This document shows positions 34,763-43,286 of a stretch of 64,000 bases of DNA, in pieces (positions within the stretch are counted from its first letter, which is position 1; each line of letters begins with the position of its first letter). The DNA comes from Thioalkalicoccus limnaeus (GTDB taxonomy: Bacteria; Pseudomonadota; Gammaproteobacteria; Chromatiales; Chromatiaceae). The position numbers were made by a program, and so were the translations under genes. The notes under the pieces were generated by a model, which saw only the letters and a list, made by a program, of their open reading frames with translations, was not told the DNA's origin and searched no databases. The stretch covers positions 62,001-126,000 of the forward strand of contig NZ_JBDKXB010000003.1 of assembly GCF_041197575.1 (NCBI RefSeq), in the 5' to 3' direction.

Positions 34763-37065
34763 AGCGCCTTGGTCTCGCCGTCCTGCTGTGGTCGGTCGTC
34801 GCGCTGGCCCTGGCTAGCGACGACTTCTTGCATCCCGATCAAGCCTTCCGTCTCGCCGGGCAGGCCGCCGGCGCGGATGCCGTCACGCTGAACTGGGATA
34901 TCGCCGACGGCTACTATCTCTACCAGAGCAAGCTCGCCTTTCGCAGCGTCACCGACGGGATCGAGGTCGGCGAGGTCGATCTGCCGCCGGCCGAGGTCAC
35001 CTGGGATGAGTTCTTCGGCGATGTCTCGATCTATCGCGACCGGCTCATCGTCGAGGTGCCCGTCCTACGTCGAGACGAGTCCGGCGATCGCGTCGCGTTG
35101 GAGGTCACCTATCAGGGTTGCGCCGAGGCGGGTCTCTGTTACCCACCGCAGCGCCAGACACTCGAGATCGCGCTGAGGCCGACGGGCGACGCTCGGGCCG
35201 AAGAGCAAGCGTCCCCCGAGGTGTCGAGCGCCCCACTTTCGTCGCTTCGTGATCGGGCGTCCGCGGCGCTCGCGCGCCTGACCGGGGCGCGCCTCGCCGA
35301 CGAGTTGCTGCCCGTCGACGAAGCCTTTCGTTTCGCCGCAGCGGTCGTGGAACCGGATCTGCTGCGTGCGACCTGGGACATTGCCCCCGGGACCTCGCTT
35401 TACCAGGCAGGTTTGGCGCTCTCGCTCGAAGGACCGCCGGAGGTCGGGCTCGGGGCGATCGAATGGCCCCGCGCCGAGGTCGAAAAGGACACCGTTCTAC
35501 CCGACGGTGGTATCGGTGATGCCTTCGTCTACCGGGATCGATTGGACTTGGAGATCCCCTTGTCGCGGGGCCATCCGGGCGCCGCCGAGATCACGCTGGT
35601 CGCGAAGTACCAGGGGTGCGCCGACCTCGGCATCTGTTATCCGCCGGTGACGACCCGTGTCGCGCTGACGCTGCCGGAAACCGAACTGACCAGCGCGACG
35701 ACCTCGGTTGCGACCGGCACGGTAGCGATGCCGTCGGCGACGTCGGCCGACCCTGAGCCGGTTTCCGAGGTCGACCGGCTCGCGGCCGTGCTGGCCGGTG
35801 GCAACCTGTGGGCCATCGTAGCCCTGTTCTTCGGTTTGGGCCTCCTGTTGTCGTTGACCCCATGCGTGTTTCCGATGATCCCGATTCTGTCCGGCATCAT
35901 CGCCGGCCAGGGGCCGGGCATCACGACGCGCCGTGCCTTCGTGCTCTCGGTCGTCTACGTGTTGGCGATGGCGCTGACCTACACGGTCGCCGGCGTCCTG
36001 GCTGGGCTCTTCGGTGCCAATCTGCAAGCTGCGTTCCAAAACGTCTGGGTTCTGGCGACCTTCGCGGCGATCTTCGTCGCACTGGCGCTGTCGATGTTCG
36101 GCTTCTACGAGCTCCAATTGCCGACGCGCGTGCAGACGCGGCTGACTGAGCTGAGCCACCGCCAACGCGGCGGGACTCTGACGGGCGTCGCGGTCATGGG
36201 GCTCCTTTCGGCGCTGATCATCGGACCTTGTGTCGCGCCCCCGCTGGCCGGTGCCCTGATCTTCATCGGCCAGACCGGGGATGCGGTGCTGGGCGGCCTC
36301 GCGCTGTTTGCGCTCAGTCTCGGCATGGGTGCGCCCCTGGTGGCCGTCGGCACCTCGGCCGGTCGGATCCTACCGCGCGCCGGGGCCTGGATGGAGTCGA
36401 TCAAGGCCGTCTTCGGTGTGCTCCTGCTGGCCGTCGCGGTTTGGCTGTTGGAACGTGTTCTGTCACCATCGGTCGCCATGGCCTTGTGGGGGACGCTGCT
36501 GATTTGCTCTGCCGTTTACATGGGGGCGCTACACGCCTTGCCCGCTGAGAGCAGCGGTTGGGCCCGCCTTTGGAAAGGCCTGGGTTTGGTGTTGCTGGTT
36601 TACGGTGTCCTGATGCTGGTGGGGGCGGCGGCTGGCGGGCGAGATACGCTACAACCTCTGCGTGGGTTGATCTCGTCGACGACCGGGATCCCGACCCAGG
36701 CCCAGTTCCGGGCGATCAAGACGGTCGAGGACCTCGACCAGGCCCTGGCGGACGCGCGGGTGGCCGGGCGTCCGGTCATGCTCGACTTTTACGCGGACTG
36801 GTGTGTCGAATGCCGGCGCATGGAACGCACGACCTTTTCGGATCCCGAGGTGATCGCGGAGTTGGCTCGCTTCGTTTTGTTGAAGGCCGATATCACGGCC
36901 AACGACGCCGAGGATCAGGCCCTACTCCAAGGGCGCTTCGGGCTGCCTGGCCCGCCGGCGATCATCTTTTGGGGGGCGGATGGTGCCGAGCGGCGTGGTT
37001 ACCGCATCGTCGGCTACCTGGCACCGGGCCCGTTCGCGGACCACTTGCGCAAGGCCGCCTCGTGA
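34759..37065 (+). CDS. dsbD: Thiol:disulfide interchange protein DsbD with two N-terminal alpha domains
   Basis: DsbD carries electrons from cytoplasmic thioredoxin to periplasmic DsbC, DsbG and cytochrome c maturation proteins. 768 aa, ~200 longer than E. coli DsbD, because the periplasmic alpha domain occurs twice: residues ~22-140 with Cys pair CAEAGLC (121/127) and ~183-305 with CADLGIC (287/293). The membrane beta domain has its two cysteines (LTPCVFPMIP and IGPCVAPPLAG), and the C-terminal thioredoxin-like gamma domain has WCVEC. Signal peptide at residues 1-20. ATG 34759 overlaps the cutA stop; the TlpA-like gene starts in its stop (GTGA). Confidence 0.96.
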   Translation: MKRLGLAVLLWSVVALALASDDFLHPDQAFRLAGQAAGADAVTLNWDIADGYYLYQSKLAFRSVTDGIEVGEVDLPPAEVTWDEFFGDVSIYRDRLIVEVPVLRRDESGDRVALEVTYQGCAEAGLCYPPQRQTLEIALRPTGDARAEEQASPEVSSAPLSSLRDRASAALARLTGARLADELLPVDEAFRFAAAVVEPDLLRATWDIAPGTSLYQAGLALSLEGPPEVGLGAIEWPRAEVEKDTVLPDGGIGDAFVYRDRLDLEIPLSRGHPGAAEITLVAKYQGCADLGICYPPVTTRVALTLPETELTSATTSVATGTVAMPSATSADPEPVSEVDRLAAVLAGGNLWAIVALFFGLGLLLSLTPCVFPMIPILSGIIAGQGPGITTRRAFVLSVVYVLAMALTYTVAGVLAGLFGANLQAAFQNVWVLATFAAIFVALALSMFGFYELQLPTRVQTRLTELSHRQRGGTLTGVAVMGLLSALIIGPCVAPPLAGALIFIGQTGDAVLGGLALFALSLGMGAPLVAVGTSAGRILPRAGAWMESIKAVFGVLLLAVAVWLLERVLSPSVAMALWGTLLICSAVYMGALHALPAESSGWARLWKGLGLVLLVYGVLMLVGAAAGGRDTLQPLRGLISSTTGIPTQAQFRAIKTVEDLDQALADARVAGRPVMLDFYADWCVECRRMERTTFSDPEVIAELARFVLLKADITANDAEDQALLQGRFGLPGPPAIIFWGADGAERRGYRIVGYLAPGPFADHLRKAAS

Positions 37066-37640
37066 ACGGCCTCAAGATCGTCATGGTGACCCTGTTGGCC
37101 GGGGGGTTGAGCATCGGAATCGCGTTGCTCGGGGAACGATGGCTCGGCGACGCCGCGCCGTCGTCGCCAGGACAGTCCCTCGCGCGTGCGCCCCTGACGC
37201 GTCTCCCGCCTTTTCAGTTGCCGGACGTCGCCGGCCAGGTTCACTCGAACCGCGATTGGGCCGGACGCGTGCTGATCCTCCACTATTGGGCGACCTGGTG
37301 TCCCGATTCGGTTCGGCAGATGGACCTGCTCGGGGACTTGGCGCGGGAACGAGCGGATGCGGGTTGGCAGCTCGTTGGCGTCGCGATCGATCGGCCGGCC
37401 GATGTCGAGCGCTTTCTGGCCGAGCGGCCCGTCGACCATCTGGTCCTGGTTGGCGATGAAGCTGCGATGGATCTGGCGGTGCGCTTCGGGAATCGGATCC
37501 AGGCCCTGCCCTTCACGATGGTGTTCGATGCCACCGGTCGCCAGGTCTTCCGTCAGGTCGGGGAGCTCGACCCTGCCGTGCTGAGGCCGATCCTGACGGC
37601 CCTGGTGGGTGAGCACAAAAGGACAAAAGGCGACAACTAG
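37062..37640 (+). CDS. TlpA/ResA-like thioredoxin-fold protein with a single cysteine
   Basis: A 192-aa membrane-anchored periplasmic redoxin: one N-terminal helix (VMVTLLAGGLSIGIALLG), then a TlpA-type thioredoxin fold. The usual WCxxC is HYWATWCPDS, so the second Cys is Ser and there is only one cysteine in the protein; dithiol redox cycling is not possible on its own. The cis-Pro loop (ALPFTMVF) is intact. Starts with GTG inside the dsbD stop codon (an ATG at 37083 is possible), so it is likely a partner or substrate of DsbD, perhaps a mixed-disulfide or peroxiredoxin-like protein. Confidence 0.8.
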   Translation: MNGLKIVMVTLLAGGLSIGIALLGERWLGDAAPSSPGQSLARAPLTRLPPFQLPDVAGQVHSNRDWAGRVLILHYWATWCPDSVRQMDLLGDLARERADAGWQLVGVAIDRPADVERFLAERPVDHLVLVGDEAAMDLAVRFGNRIQALPFTMVFDATGRQVFRQVGELDPAVLRPILTALVGEHKRTKGDN

Positions 37641-37649
37641 ACGGTAAAG

Positions 37650-37695
37650 TCTTTGCAACTGGACAGGATCTTTCGGAATCTGGACAATTCCACCT
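37650..37695. repeat. Twin CTGGACA repeats in the gap before aroQ
   Basis: CTGGACA occurs at 37659-37665 and 37680-37686, 21 bp apart, the second inside GGAAT-CTGGACA-ATTCC. Short, regularly spaced repeats like these resemble IS21-type element ends, or a tandem operator. No transposase is nearby. Confidence 0.3.
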
Positions 37696-37770
37696 TGCTG
37701 GCCACGGTTTCCCCCGTCGGGCATGATCCGGGCCGTGTCCGACCACCCCTACCGATACGTGCTGAAATCG

Positions 37771-38232
37771 ATGGCTACAATCCTGGTGCTGAACGGTCCG
37801 AACCTGAATTTGCTGGGGACTCGTGAGCCGGGACACTATGGCCGGATCGGATTGGCCGAGATCCAACAGCGCTTGGAACAGACTGCCAGGGCGGCGGGTC
37901 ATGCGCTGCACTTCCGTCAGAGCAATGCGGAGTCGGAGCTGATCGACGCGATCCACGCCGCATCAGCGGAGGGTGTCGCCTTCATCCTGTTCAATCCGGC
38001 GGCCTTCACTCATACCAGCGTGGCCCTGCGCGATGCCCTGCTGGCGGTCGGCATCCCTTTCATCGAGGTGCATCTATCGAATGTGCATGCCCGCGAGCCT
38101 TTTCGCGCCCACTCCTATTTTTCCGACATCGCCACGGGGGTCATCACCGGGCTCGGGGCTCAGGGCTACGACCTGGCCCTGCTCGCTGCGATCGCGCGAC
38201 TCGAGTGGGATAACAAGCAAGAGAACCAATAA
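37771..38232 (+). CDS. aroQ: 3-dehydroquinate dehydratase, type II
   Basis: Type II dehydroquinase of the shikimate pathway, 153 aa: VLNGPNLNLLGTREPGHYG (active-site Tyr), NAESELIDAIH, FNPAAFTHTSVALRDA and HLSNVHAREPFRAHS match the family. First gene of the aroQ-accB-accC-prmA block found in many gammaproteobacteria; accB begins 4 bp later. Confidence 0.97.
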   Translation: MATILVLNGPNLNLLGTREPGHYGRIGLAEIQQRLEQTARAAGHALHFRQSNAESELIDAIHAASAEGVAFILFNPAAFTHTSVALRDALLAVGIPFIEVHLSNVHAREPFRAHSYFSDIATGVITGLGAQGYDLALLAAIARLEWDNKQENQ

Positions 38233-38236
38233 CCTC

Positions 38237-38707
38237 ATGGATATTCGCAAGGTCAAAAAACTCATCGAGCTGATCGAACAGTCGGACGTCGCCGAGATCG
38301 AGATCCACGAAGGCGAGGAGTCGGTGCGCATCAGTCGCCACGGCACGAACCCGATGCCCTACTTCGTTCCCCAGATGATGGGTGCCCCCGCCGCGCCCGC
38401 ACCGACGACGACGGCCAGCGCCGCCGCGATGCCGAGCGGCGAGACGGAGCCCGAGCCCGAGCGAGAACCCGAGGGCAACCTGGTGCGTTCGCCCATGGTC
38501 GGTACCTTCTACCGGTCCCCGTCACCGGGCAGTCCGCCCTTCGTCGAGGTCGGCGATCGGGTCAAGGTCGGAGACACTTTGTGTATCATCGAGGCGATGA
38601 AGATCCTCAATCAGATCGAGTCCGACAAGGCCGGCCTCGTCAAGCGGATCCTGGTCGACAATGGCCAACCGGTCGAATACAACCAGATGCTCTTCGTCAT
38701 CGCCTAG
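38237..38707 (+). CDS. accB: Biotin carboxyl carrier protein of acetyl-CoA carboxylase
   Basis: BCCP, 156 aa. N-terminal helix for AccC contact (MDIRKVKKLIELIEQSDVAE), a Pro/Ala/Glu-rich linker, and a biotinyl domain with the thumb SPMVGTFYRSPSPGSPPF and the biotin-Lys motif EAMKILNQIES. Lys is normally biotinylated by BirA. Followed by accC after 69 bp. Confidence 0.98.
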   Translation: MDIRKVKKLIELIEQSDVAEIEIHEGEESVRISRHGTNPMPYFVPQMMGAPAAPAPTTTASAAAMPSGETEPEPEREPEGNLVRSPMVGTFYRSPSPGSPPFVEVGDRVKVGDTLCIIEAMKILNQIESDKAGLVKRILVDNGQPVEYNQMLFVIA

Positions 38708-38776
38708 CGGGGCGGTCACTGGTCCTCGATCTGCCAGCATCCGTTCCACCTTGGCCTTGCGCGGGATCCTACGTCA

Positions 38777-40117
38777 ATGATAGAAAAGGTTTTAATTGCG
38801 AATCGAGGGGAGATCGCGCTGCGGATCCTGCGCGCTTGTCGGGAGCTCGGCATCAAGACGGTCGCCGTTCACTCCGATGCCGACCGCGACCTGAAACACG
38901 TGTTGCTTGCCGATGAGTCCGTCTGCATCGGTCCCGCCCCGTCTCGCGACAGCTATTTGCAGATCCCGGCGATCATCAGCGCCGCCGAGGTCACGGACAC
39001 GGTGGCCATCCATCCTGGTTATGGTTTCCTGTCCGAGAACGCCGATTTTGCCGAACGCGTCGAGCATAGCGGCTTCGTGTTCATCGGGCCGCGGCCCGAT
39101 ACGATCCGGTTGATGGGTGACAAGGTCTCGGCGATCGCGGCCATGCGCGCCGCGGGTGTTCCCTGTGTGCCGGGGTCCGATGGTCCGCTCGATGACGACA
39201 AGGCGCGCACGGTGCGCATCGCGCGCGAGATCGGTTACCCGGTCATCATCAAGGCCGCCGGCGGCGGCGGCGGGCGTGGCATGCGCGTTGTCCACTCCGA
39301 GGCGACCCTGCTCAACGCGATCGCGCTGACCAAGGCCGAGGCGGCGGCGGCCTTCGGCAATGACGCCGTCTACATGGAGAAGTACCTCGAGAATCCCCGC
39401 CATGTGGAGTTCCAGGTCCTCGCCGATCAGCACGGCAATGCGATCCACTTGGGCGAGCGGGATTGCTCGATGCAACGTCGCCATCAGAAGGTCGTCGAAG
39501 AGGCACCGGCGCCTGGTATCTCCGACGAACAACGCCGGAGAATCGGTGAGCGTTGCGCCGACGCGTGTCGCGAGATCGGCTATCGCGGTGCTGGTACCTT
39601 CGAGTTTCTCTACGAGAACGGCGAGTTCTACTTCATCGAGATGAATACCCGGATCCAGGTCGAGCATCCGGTCACCGAGATGATCACCGGCGTCGATATC
39701 GTTCGCGAACAGATTCGCATCGCGGCCGGCGAGCCCTTGCATTATCGTCAGGAAGACATCGTCATCAATGGCCATGCGATCGAGTGCCGGATCAATGCCG
39801 AGGATCCCGAGACCTTCCGCCCGTGTCCAGGCCGGATCACCGAATTCCATCCGCCCGGTGGTCCCGGTATCCGCTTGGAGACGCACATCTACGCAGGCTA
39901 TGTCGTGCCGCCCTATTACGATTCGATGATCGGCAAGCTAATTGCCCATGGCGAGGACCGTAACTCGGCCCTGGCCCGGATGTGCAATGCGCTGCGCGAG
40001 ACCATCATCGAGGGCATCGCGACCAACATCCCACTCCACCGCCAGATCATGAAGGATGCGAATTTCCAGATCGGCGGCGCGAACATCCACTATCTCGAGA
40101 AGAAGCTCAAGATGTGA
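38777..40117 (+). CDS. accC: Biotin carboxylase subunit of acetyl-CoA carboxylase
   Basis: ATP-dependent carboxylation of BCCP-biotin, the first step of fatty-acid synthesis. 446 aa with ATP-grasp features: IKAAGGGGGRGMRVV (Gly-rich loop), HVEFQVLADQHGN, RDCSMQRRHQKVVEEAPAP, and EMNTRIQVEHPVTE. Normal length. Cotranscribed with accB. Confidence 0.99.
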   Translation: MIEKVLIANRGEIALRILRACRELGIKTVAVHSDADRDLKHVLLADESVCIGPAPSRDSYLQIPAIISAAEVTDTVAIHPGYGFLSENADFAERVEHSGFVFIGPRPDTIRLMGDKVSAIAAMRAAGVPCVPGSDGPLDDDKARTVRIAREIGYPVIIKAAGGGGGRGMRVVHSEATLLNAIALTKAEAAAAFGNDAVYMEKYLENPRHVEFQVLADQHGNAIHLGERDCSMQRRHQKVVEEAPAPGISDEQRRRIGERCADACREIGYRGAGTFEFLYENGEFYFIEMNTRIQVEHPVTEMITGVDIVREQIRIAAGEPLHYRQEDIVINGHAIECRINAEDPETFRPCPGRITEFHPPGGPGIRLETHIYAGYVVPPYYDSMIGKLIAHGEDRNSALARMCNALRETIIEGIATNIPLHRQIMKDANFQIGGANIHYLEKKLKM

Positions 40118-40173
40118 GGCCCCGTCGGCCCCTCATGAACCCGTCCCGGGCGCAAGCGGAGTGATCGATCGAG

Positions 40174-41823
40174 ATGTCCTGGCTTCAAGTCACCGTAGCG
40201 GTGCGCCGCGACCAGACGGCCGTCGCCGAGGCCCTGATGGACGACGCCGGCGCCCTGGCCGTGACCCTGGTCGATGGGGCCGACGAGCCGCAATGGGAGC
40301 CGGCGCCCGGGACCATGCCCTTGTGGCAGCGGGTCGAGGTCACGGCGCTGTTCGCCGATGACCCGTCCGGCCAGGCCCAAGCGGCGGGACTGGTCGCCGC
40401 GGTGCGCGAGCAGCTCGATCTGCTGGCCGTCGTCACGCGCCTGGCCGATCAGGTCTGGGAGCGAGTCTGGCTCGATCGCTTCCGTCCGACGCGATTCGGC
40501 CGTCGGCTGTGGGTGTGCCCGCATGGCCAGCGGCCGGATGACGACGCTGGGGCCGTGATCGTCGCGTTGGATCCGGGGCTTGCCTTCGGCACCGGCCAGC
40601 ATCCGACGACGGCGCTATGTCTGGCCTGGCTCGATGGTCTCGATCTCGCTGGCCAGACGCTGATCGATTACGGTTGCGGTTCCGGTATCCTCGGGATCGC
40701 CGCGCTCCGACTCGGCGCGGCGCGCGTGATCGCGATCGACCACGACCCGCAGGCACTCGAGGCGACCCAGGCCAACGCGCGGGCGAATGGGGTCGCCGAG
40801 CGCATCGCGACCTGTCTGCCCCATGCGCGGCCGACGCTCTGCGTCGATCGGTTGGTCGCCAACATCCTCGCCGGCCCCTTGATCGAACTGACCGCCACCT
40901 TTTCGTCGCTTGTCCGTCCAGGCGGTTCTCTGGCCCTGTCGGGCCTGTTGCGCGACCAGGCCGAACGGGTCGCGGCCGCCTATGCAGGCGCCTTCGCCAT
41001 GGCCTCGCCGGTCGTGTGCGAGGATTGGGCGCTGTTGACCGGCCAACGCCTCTCGGACGGATCCTGCATTCGGCGTCACGAAGGCGGATGCGCCGTGGCG
41101 ACCGCCCCGTCAGCCGAAGACCTCGCGGGCCTCGAAGATCGGGCCGTCGACGCAGACCCGTTTCATCGCCGGGCCCGTCTCGGTCTCGACCCGGACCACG
41201 CAGCCGGCACAGCCGCCGACACCACAGGCCATGTATTCCTCGAGCGAGACCTGGGCCGGGCGCTCCCACTCGCGCGCGAGGCGGGCGACGGCAGCGAGCA
41301 TCGGGTGCGGGCCGCAAGCGAAGATCTCGACTTGGTCGCGTTCCGCCGGGTCGAGCGAGGCGAGCCAGTGATGGGCCAGTTCGGTGACATACCCGTCGAA
41401 GCAGCCGGCGTAGCCTTGCCGGCTCGCGAGCCGGTTTGGCAGACCCCAGTCCTCGAGCAGCGGCATCGTTGCGATGACGCCGGCTGGCAGGCCGGGCACC
41501 AGATGCTGCGCCGGCCGTGGCCGGAACGGGAAGGGGACCTCGGAGCCGAGGATCGCGAACGGCCGATACGCATGCTCGTGGCGCAAGCGCTCGGCGACGA
41601 AGATCAGCGGCGGGATCCCGACGCCGCCGCCGATCAGCAATGGTCGCGGATACTCGGGGCGCCAGGCGAACGGCCGGCCGATCGGGCCGAGGAGGCTCAG
41701 GGTGTCACCGGGTCGGCGGCCGGCCAACAGGCGCGTGCCCTCGCCGACGATCTTGTAGAGGAATTCGACCCAACCGGCAGTCGCATCGACGCGCATCAGC
41801 GACAGCGGCCGACGCATCGGTAG
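40174..41823 (+). CDS. prmA: Ribosomal protein L11 methyltransferase, with no stop codon at the usual end
   Basis: PrmA trimethylates ribosomal protein L11. Residues 1-~293 form the complete family protein: N-terminal substrate domain, DPGLAFGTGQHPTT, the SAM motif LIDYGCGSGILGIAA, VANILAGPLIEL, and the usual end CEDWALLTGQR at about 41050. No stop codon occurs there in any of the three plus frames; the frame continues to 41823, antisense to pyrK for ~714 bp. That extra ~255-residue tail has no family resemblance and is Arg/Ala/Asp rich, like an antisense shadow. Either the real protein has this tail, translation ends by another means, or there is a frame error. The functional part is 40174-~41055. 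Confidence 0.8.
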   Translation: MSWLQVTVAVRRDQTAVAEALMDDAGALAVTLVDGADEPQWEPAPGTMPLWQRVEVTALFADDPSGQAQAAGLVAAVREQLDLLAVVTRLADQVWERVWLDRFRPTRFGRRLWVCPHGQRPDDDAGAVIVALDPGLAFGTGQHPTTALCLAWLDGLDLAGQTLIDYGCGSGILGIAALRLGAARVIAIDHDPQALEATQANARANGVAERIATCLPHARPTLCVDRLVANILAGPLIELTATFSSLVRPGGSLALSGLLRDQAERVAAAYAGAFAMASPVVCEDWALLTGQRLSDGSCIRRHEGGCAVATAPSAEDLAGLEDRAVDADPFHRRARLGLDPDHAAGTAADTTGHVFLERDLGRALPLAREAGDGSEHRVRAASEDLDLVAFRRVERGEPVMGQFGDIPVEAAGVALPAREPVWQTPVLEQRHRCDDAGWQAGHQMLRRPWPEREGDLGAEDRERPIRMLVAQALGDEDQRRDPDAAADQQWSRILGAPGERPADRAEEAQGVTGSAAGQQARALADDLVEEFDPTGSRIDAHQRQRPTHR

Positions 41824-41985
41824 GCGCGGGTCGCAGCGCAGGTGCGCGAACTGGCCGGGCTGGGCATGACGGGCACAGTCCGGGGCCGCCAGCCGCAACA
41901 GGTATTGGTCCCCTGGGTGGGCTTCCTGAACGAGAACGGTGGCCTCCTCGAGGAAGATGGTGTCGCGATGCGGGCGTTCGATCAT
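41110..41985 (-). CDS. pyrK: Dihydroorotate dehydrogenase electron transfer subunit (PyrK-like)
   Basis: 291-aa FAD and [2Fe-2S] protein of the ferredoxin-NADP reductase type. Seen: FAD motif RRPLSL, NAD-binding LLIGGGVGIPPLIF, and cysteine cluster CGVGGCAGC...VCVDGPIF near the C-terminus. In class 1B dihydroorotate dehydrogenases PyrK passes electrons to NAD. The start ATG 41985 overlaps the pseudo-dihydroorotase stop by 4 bp, so it belongs to the pyr operon. Most gammaproteobacteria use class 2 PyrD without PyrK, so the identity of the partner PyrD here is open. Could instead be a related sulfhydrogenase-type subunit, less likely from context. Confidence 0.85.
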   Translation of the reverse strand: MIERPHRDTIFLEEATVLVQEAHPGDQYLLRLAAPDCARHAQPGQFAHLRCDPRLPMRRPLSLMRVDATAGWVEFLYKIVGEGTRLLAGRRPGDTLSLLGPIGRPFAWRPEYPRPLLIGGGVGIPPLIFVAERLRHEHAYRPFAILGSEVPFPFRPRPAQHLVPGLPAGVIATMPLLEDWGLPNRLASRQGYAGCFDGYVTELAHHWLASLDPAERDQVEIFACGPHPMLAAVARLAREWERPAQVSLEEYMACGVGGCAGCVVRVETETGPAMKRVCVDGPIFEAREVFG

Positions 41986-43286
41986 GGGTTGTCCAATGGC
42001 CGGGAATAGACGACGCGGCCGGCGAGCAGCGTCCAAGTGACCTGGCCCTTGAGCACTTGTCCGGCGAACGGCGTGTTGCGGCCGCGGCTGACTAGGCGGG
42101 TCGGGTCCAAAGTCCAGCAGGCCTCTGGGTCGAAGACGCAGATATCGGCACTGTGTCCTTCGTCGAGGCGCCCGAGCAGCGGTTTGCCGAGGATCTGTGC
42201 CGGACCCTCGGTCAGGCGCGCGATCACGACCGGCAGCGCCGCGACATCCTCGTCGACGAGACGCAAGGCCAGCGGCAACAGGGTCTCGAGCGCCGAGATG
42301 CCAGGTGCGGTGGCCGGGAAGGGCGCCAGTTTCGCGTCGGCCTCATGGGGCTGGTGGTCCGAGCAGATGGCGCCGATCACGCCATTGGCCACGGCTGCGC
42401 GCAGCGCCGCACGATCGCGCGCGGTGCGCAGCGGCGGGATCAGATGGCAATTGCTGTCGAAGCGGCCGACATCGTCCTCGGTCAGCACCAGTTGCGCGGC
42501 GCTGACGTCGGCGGTGGCGGCGATGCCGCGCTCCTGCGCCTCGCGCAGCATCTCGGTCGCGCGGGCCGTCGACAGGCCGCGGAAATGCACGCGTGCGCCG
42601 GTCTGTTCGGCGAGCGCCAAGTCGCGCGCGACGGCAACCGTCTCGGCCGCCTCGGGGATGCCGGGCAGGCCGAGCCGGGTACTGATCCGGCCCTCGTGAA
42701 CACAGCCTCCGGCCCGCAGATAGGGATCCTCCGGATGCAGGAAGACGGTGAGATCGAAGGTGGCCGCGTATTCGAGTGCGCGGCGCAGGACCAGCGTGTT
42801 GACGACCGGTCGATCGGCGTGACTCATGACCGGGCAGCCGGCGCGTTTCAGCGCGGCCATCTCGCTGATCTGGGTGCCGGCGAGGCCCTGCGTCAGGGCG
42901 GCGGCCGGCAGCACGCGGGCGAGCCCGTGACGCTGCGCCGTCTGGCGAATCAGTTGCGCGACGGCCGGTGTATCGATCAAGGGTTGCGTGTCGGGCGGGC
43001 AGCACAGGGCTGTGACGCCCGAGGCGGCCGCGGCGCGGGTCTCGCTGGCGATCGTCGCGGTCTGCTCCGAGCCGGGTTCGCGAAGCCGCGCGCACAGGTC
43101 GACGAATCCGGGACAGACCACCTGGCCACGTGCCTCGAGGACCTGGTCCGGGGTGAAGCCGGGCGGGGCTGCGCCGACGGCTAGGATACGGCCGTCGGCG
43201 ATATGCAGATCGAGGAGGCCATCGATGCCGTTCGCCGGGTCGATCAGCCGGCCATGGCGGATGCTGAGCGAGTCACCGTCAGCCAT
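41982..43286 (-). CDS. pyrC: Dihydroorotase-like protein lacking the HxH metal motif (PyrC', pseudo-dihydroorotase)
   Basis: 434 aa, an amidohydrolase-fold homologue of type I dihydroorotase. The usual metal-binding HxH after GFVD is replaced: GFVDLCARLREPG (C65-A66-R67). The usual His in the HICHVST segment is also changed (VHFRGLST), while ICSDHQPHE is kept. This is the pattern of the non-catalytic pDHO that forms a dodecamer with PyrB in Pseudomonas, where it supports ATCase assembly. A separate active dihydroorotase must exist elsewhere. Overlaps pyrB by 8 bp and pyrK by 4 bp. Confidence 0.93.
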   Translation of the reverse strand: MADGDSLSIRHGRLIDPANGIDGLLDLHIADGRILAVGAAPPGFTPDQVLEARGQVVCPGFVDLCARLREPGSEQTATIASETRAAAASGVTALCCPPDTQPLIDTPAVAQLIRQTAQRHGLARVLPAAALTQGLAGTQISEMAALKRAGCPVMSHADRPVVNTLVLRRALEYAATFDLTVFLHPEDPYLRAGGCVHEGRISTRLGLPGIPEAAETVAVARDLALAEQTGARVHFRGLSTARATEMLREAQERGIAATADVSAAQLVLTEDDVGRFDSNCHLIPPLRTARDRAALRAAVANGVIGAICSDHQPHEADAKLAPFPATAPGISALETLLPLALRLVDEDVAALPVVIARLTEGPAQILGKPLLGRLDEGHSADICVFDPEACWTLDPTRLVSRGRNTPFAGQVLKGQVTWTLLAGRVVYSRPLDNP

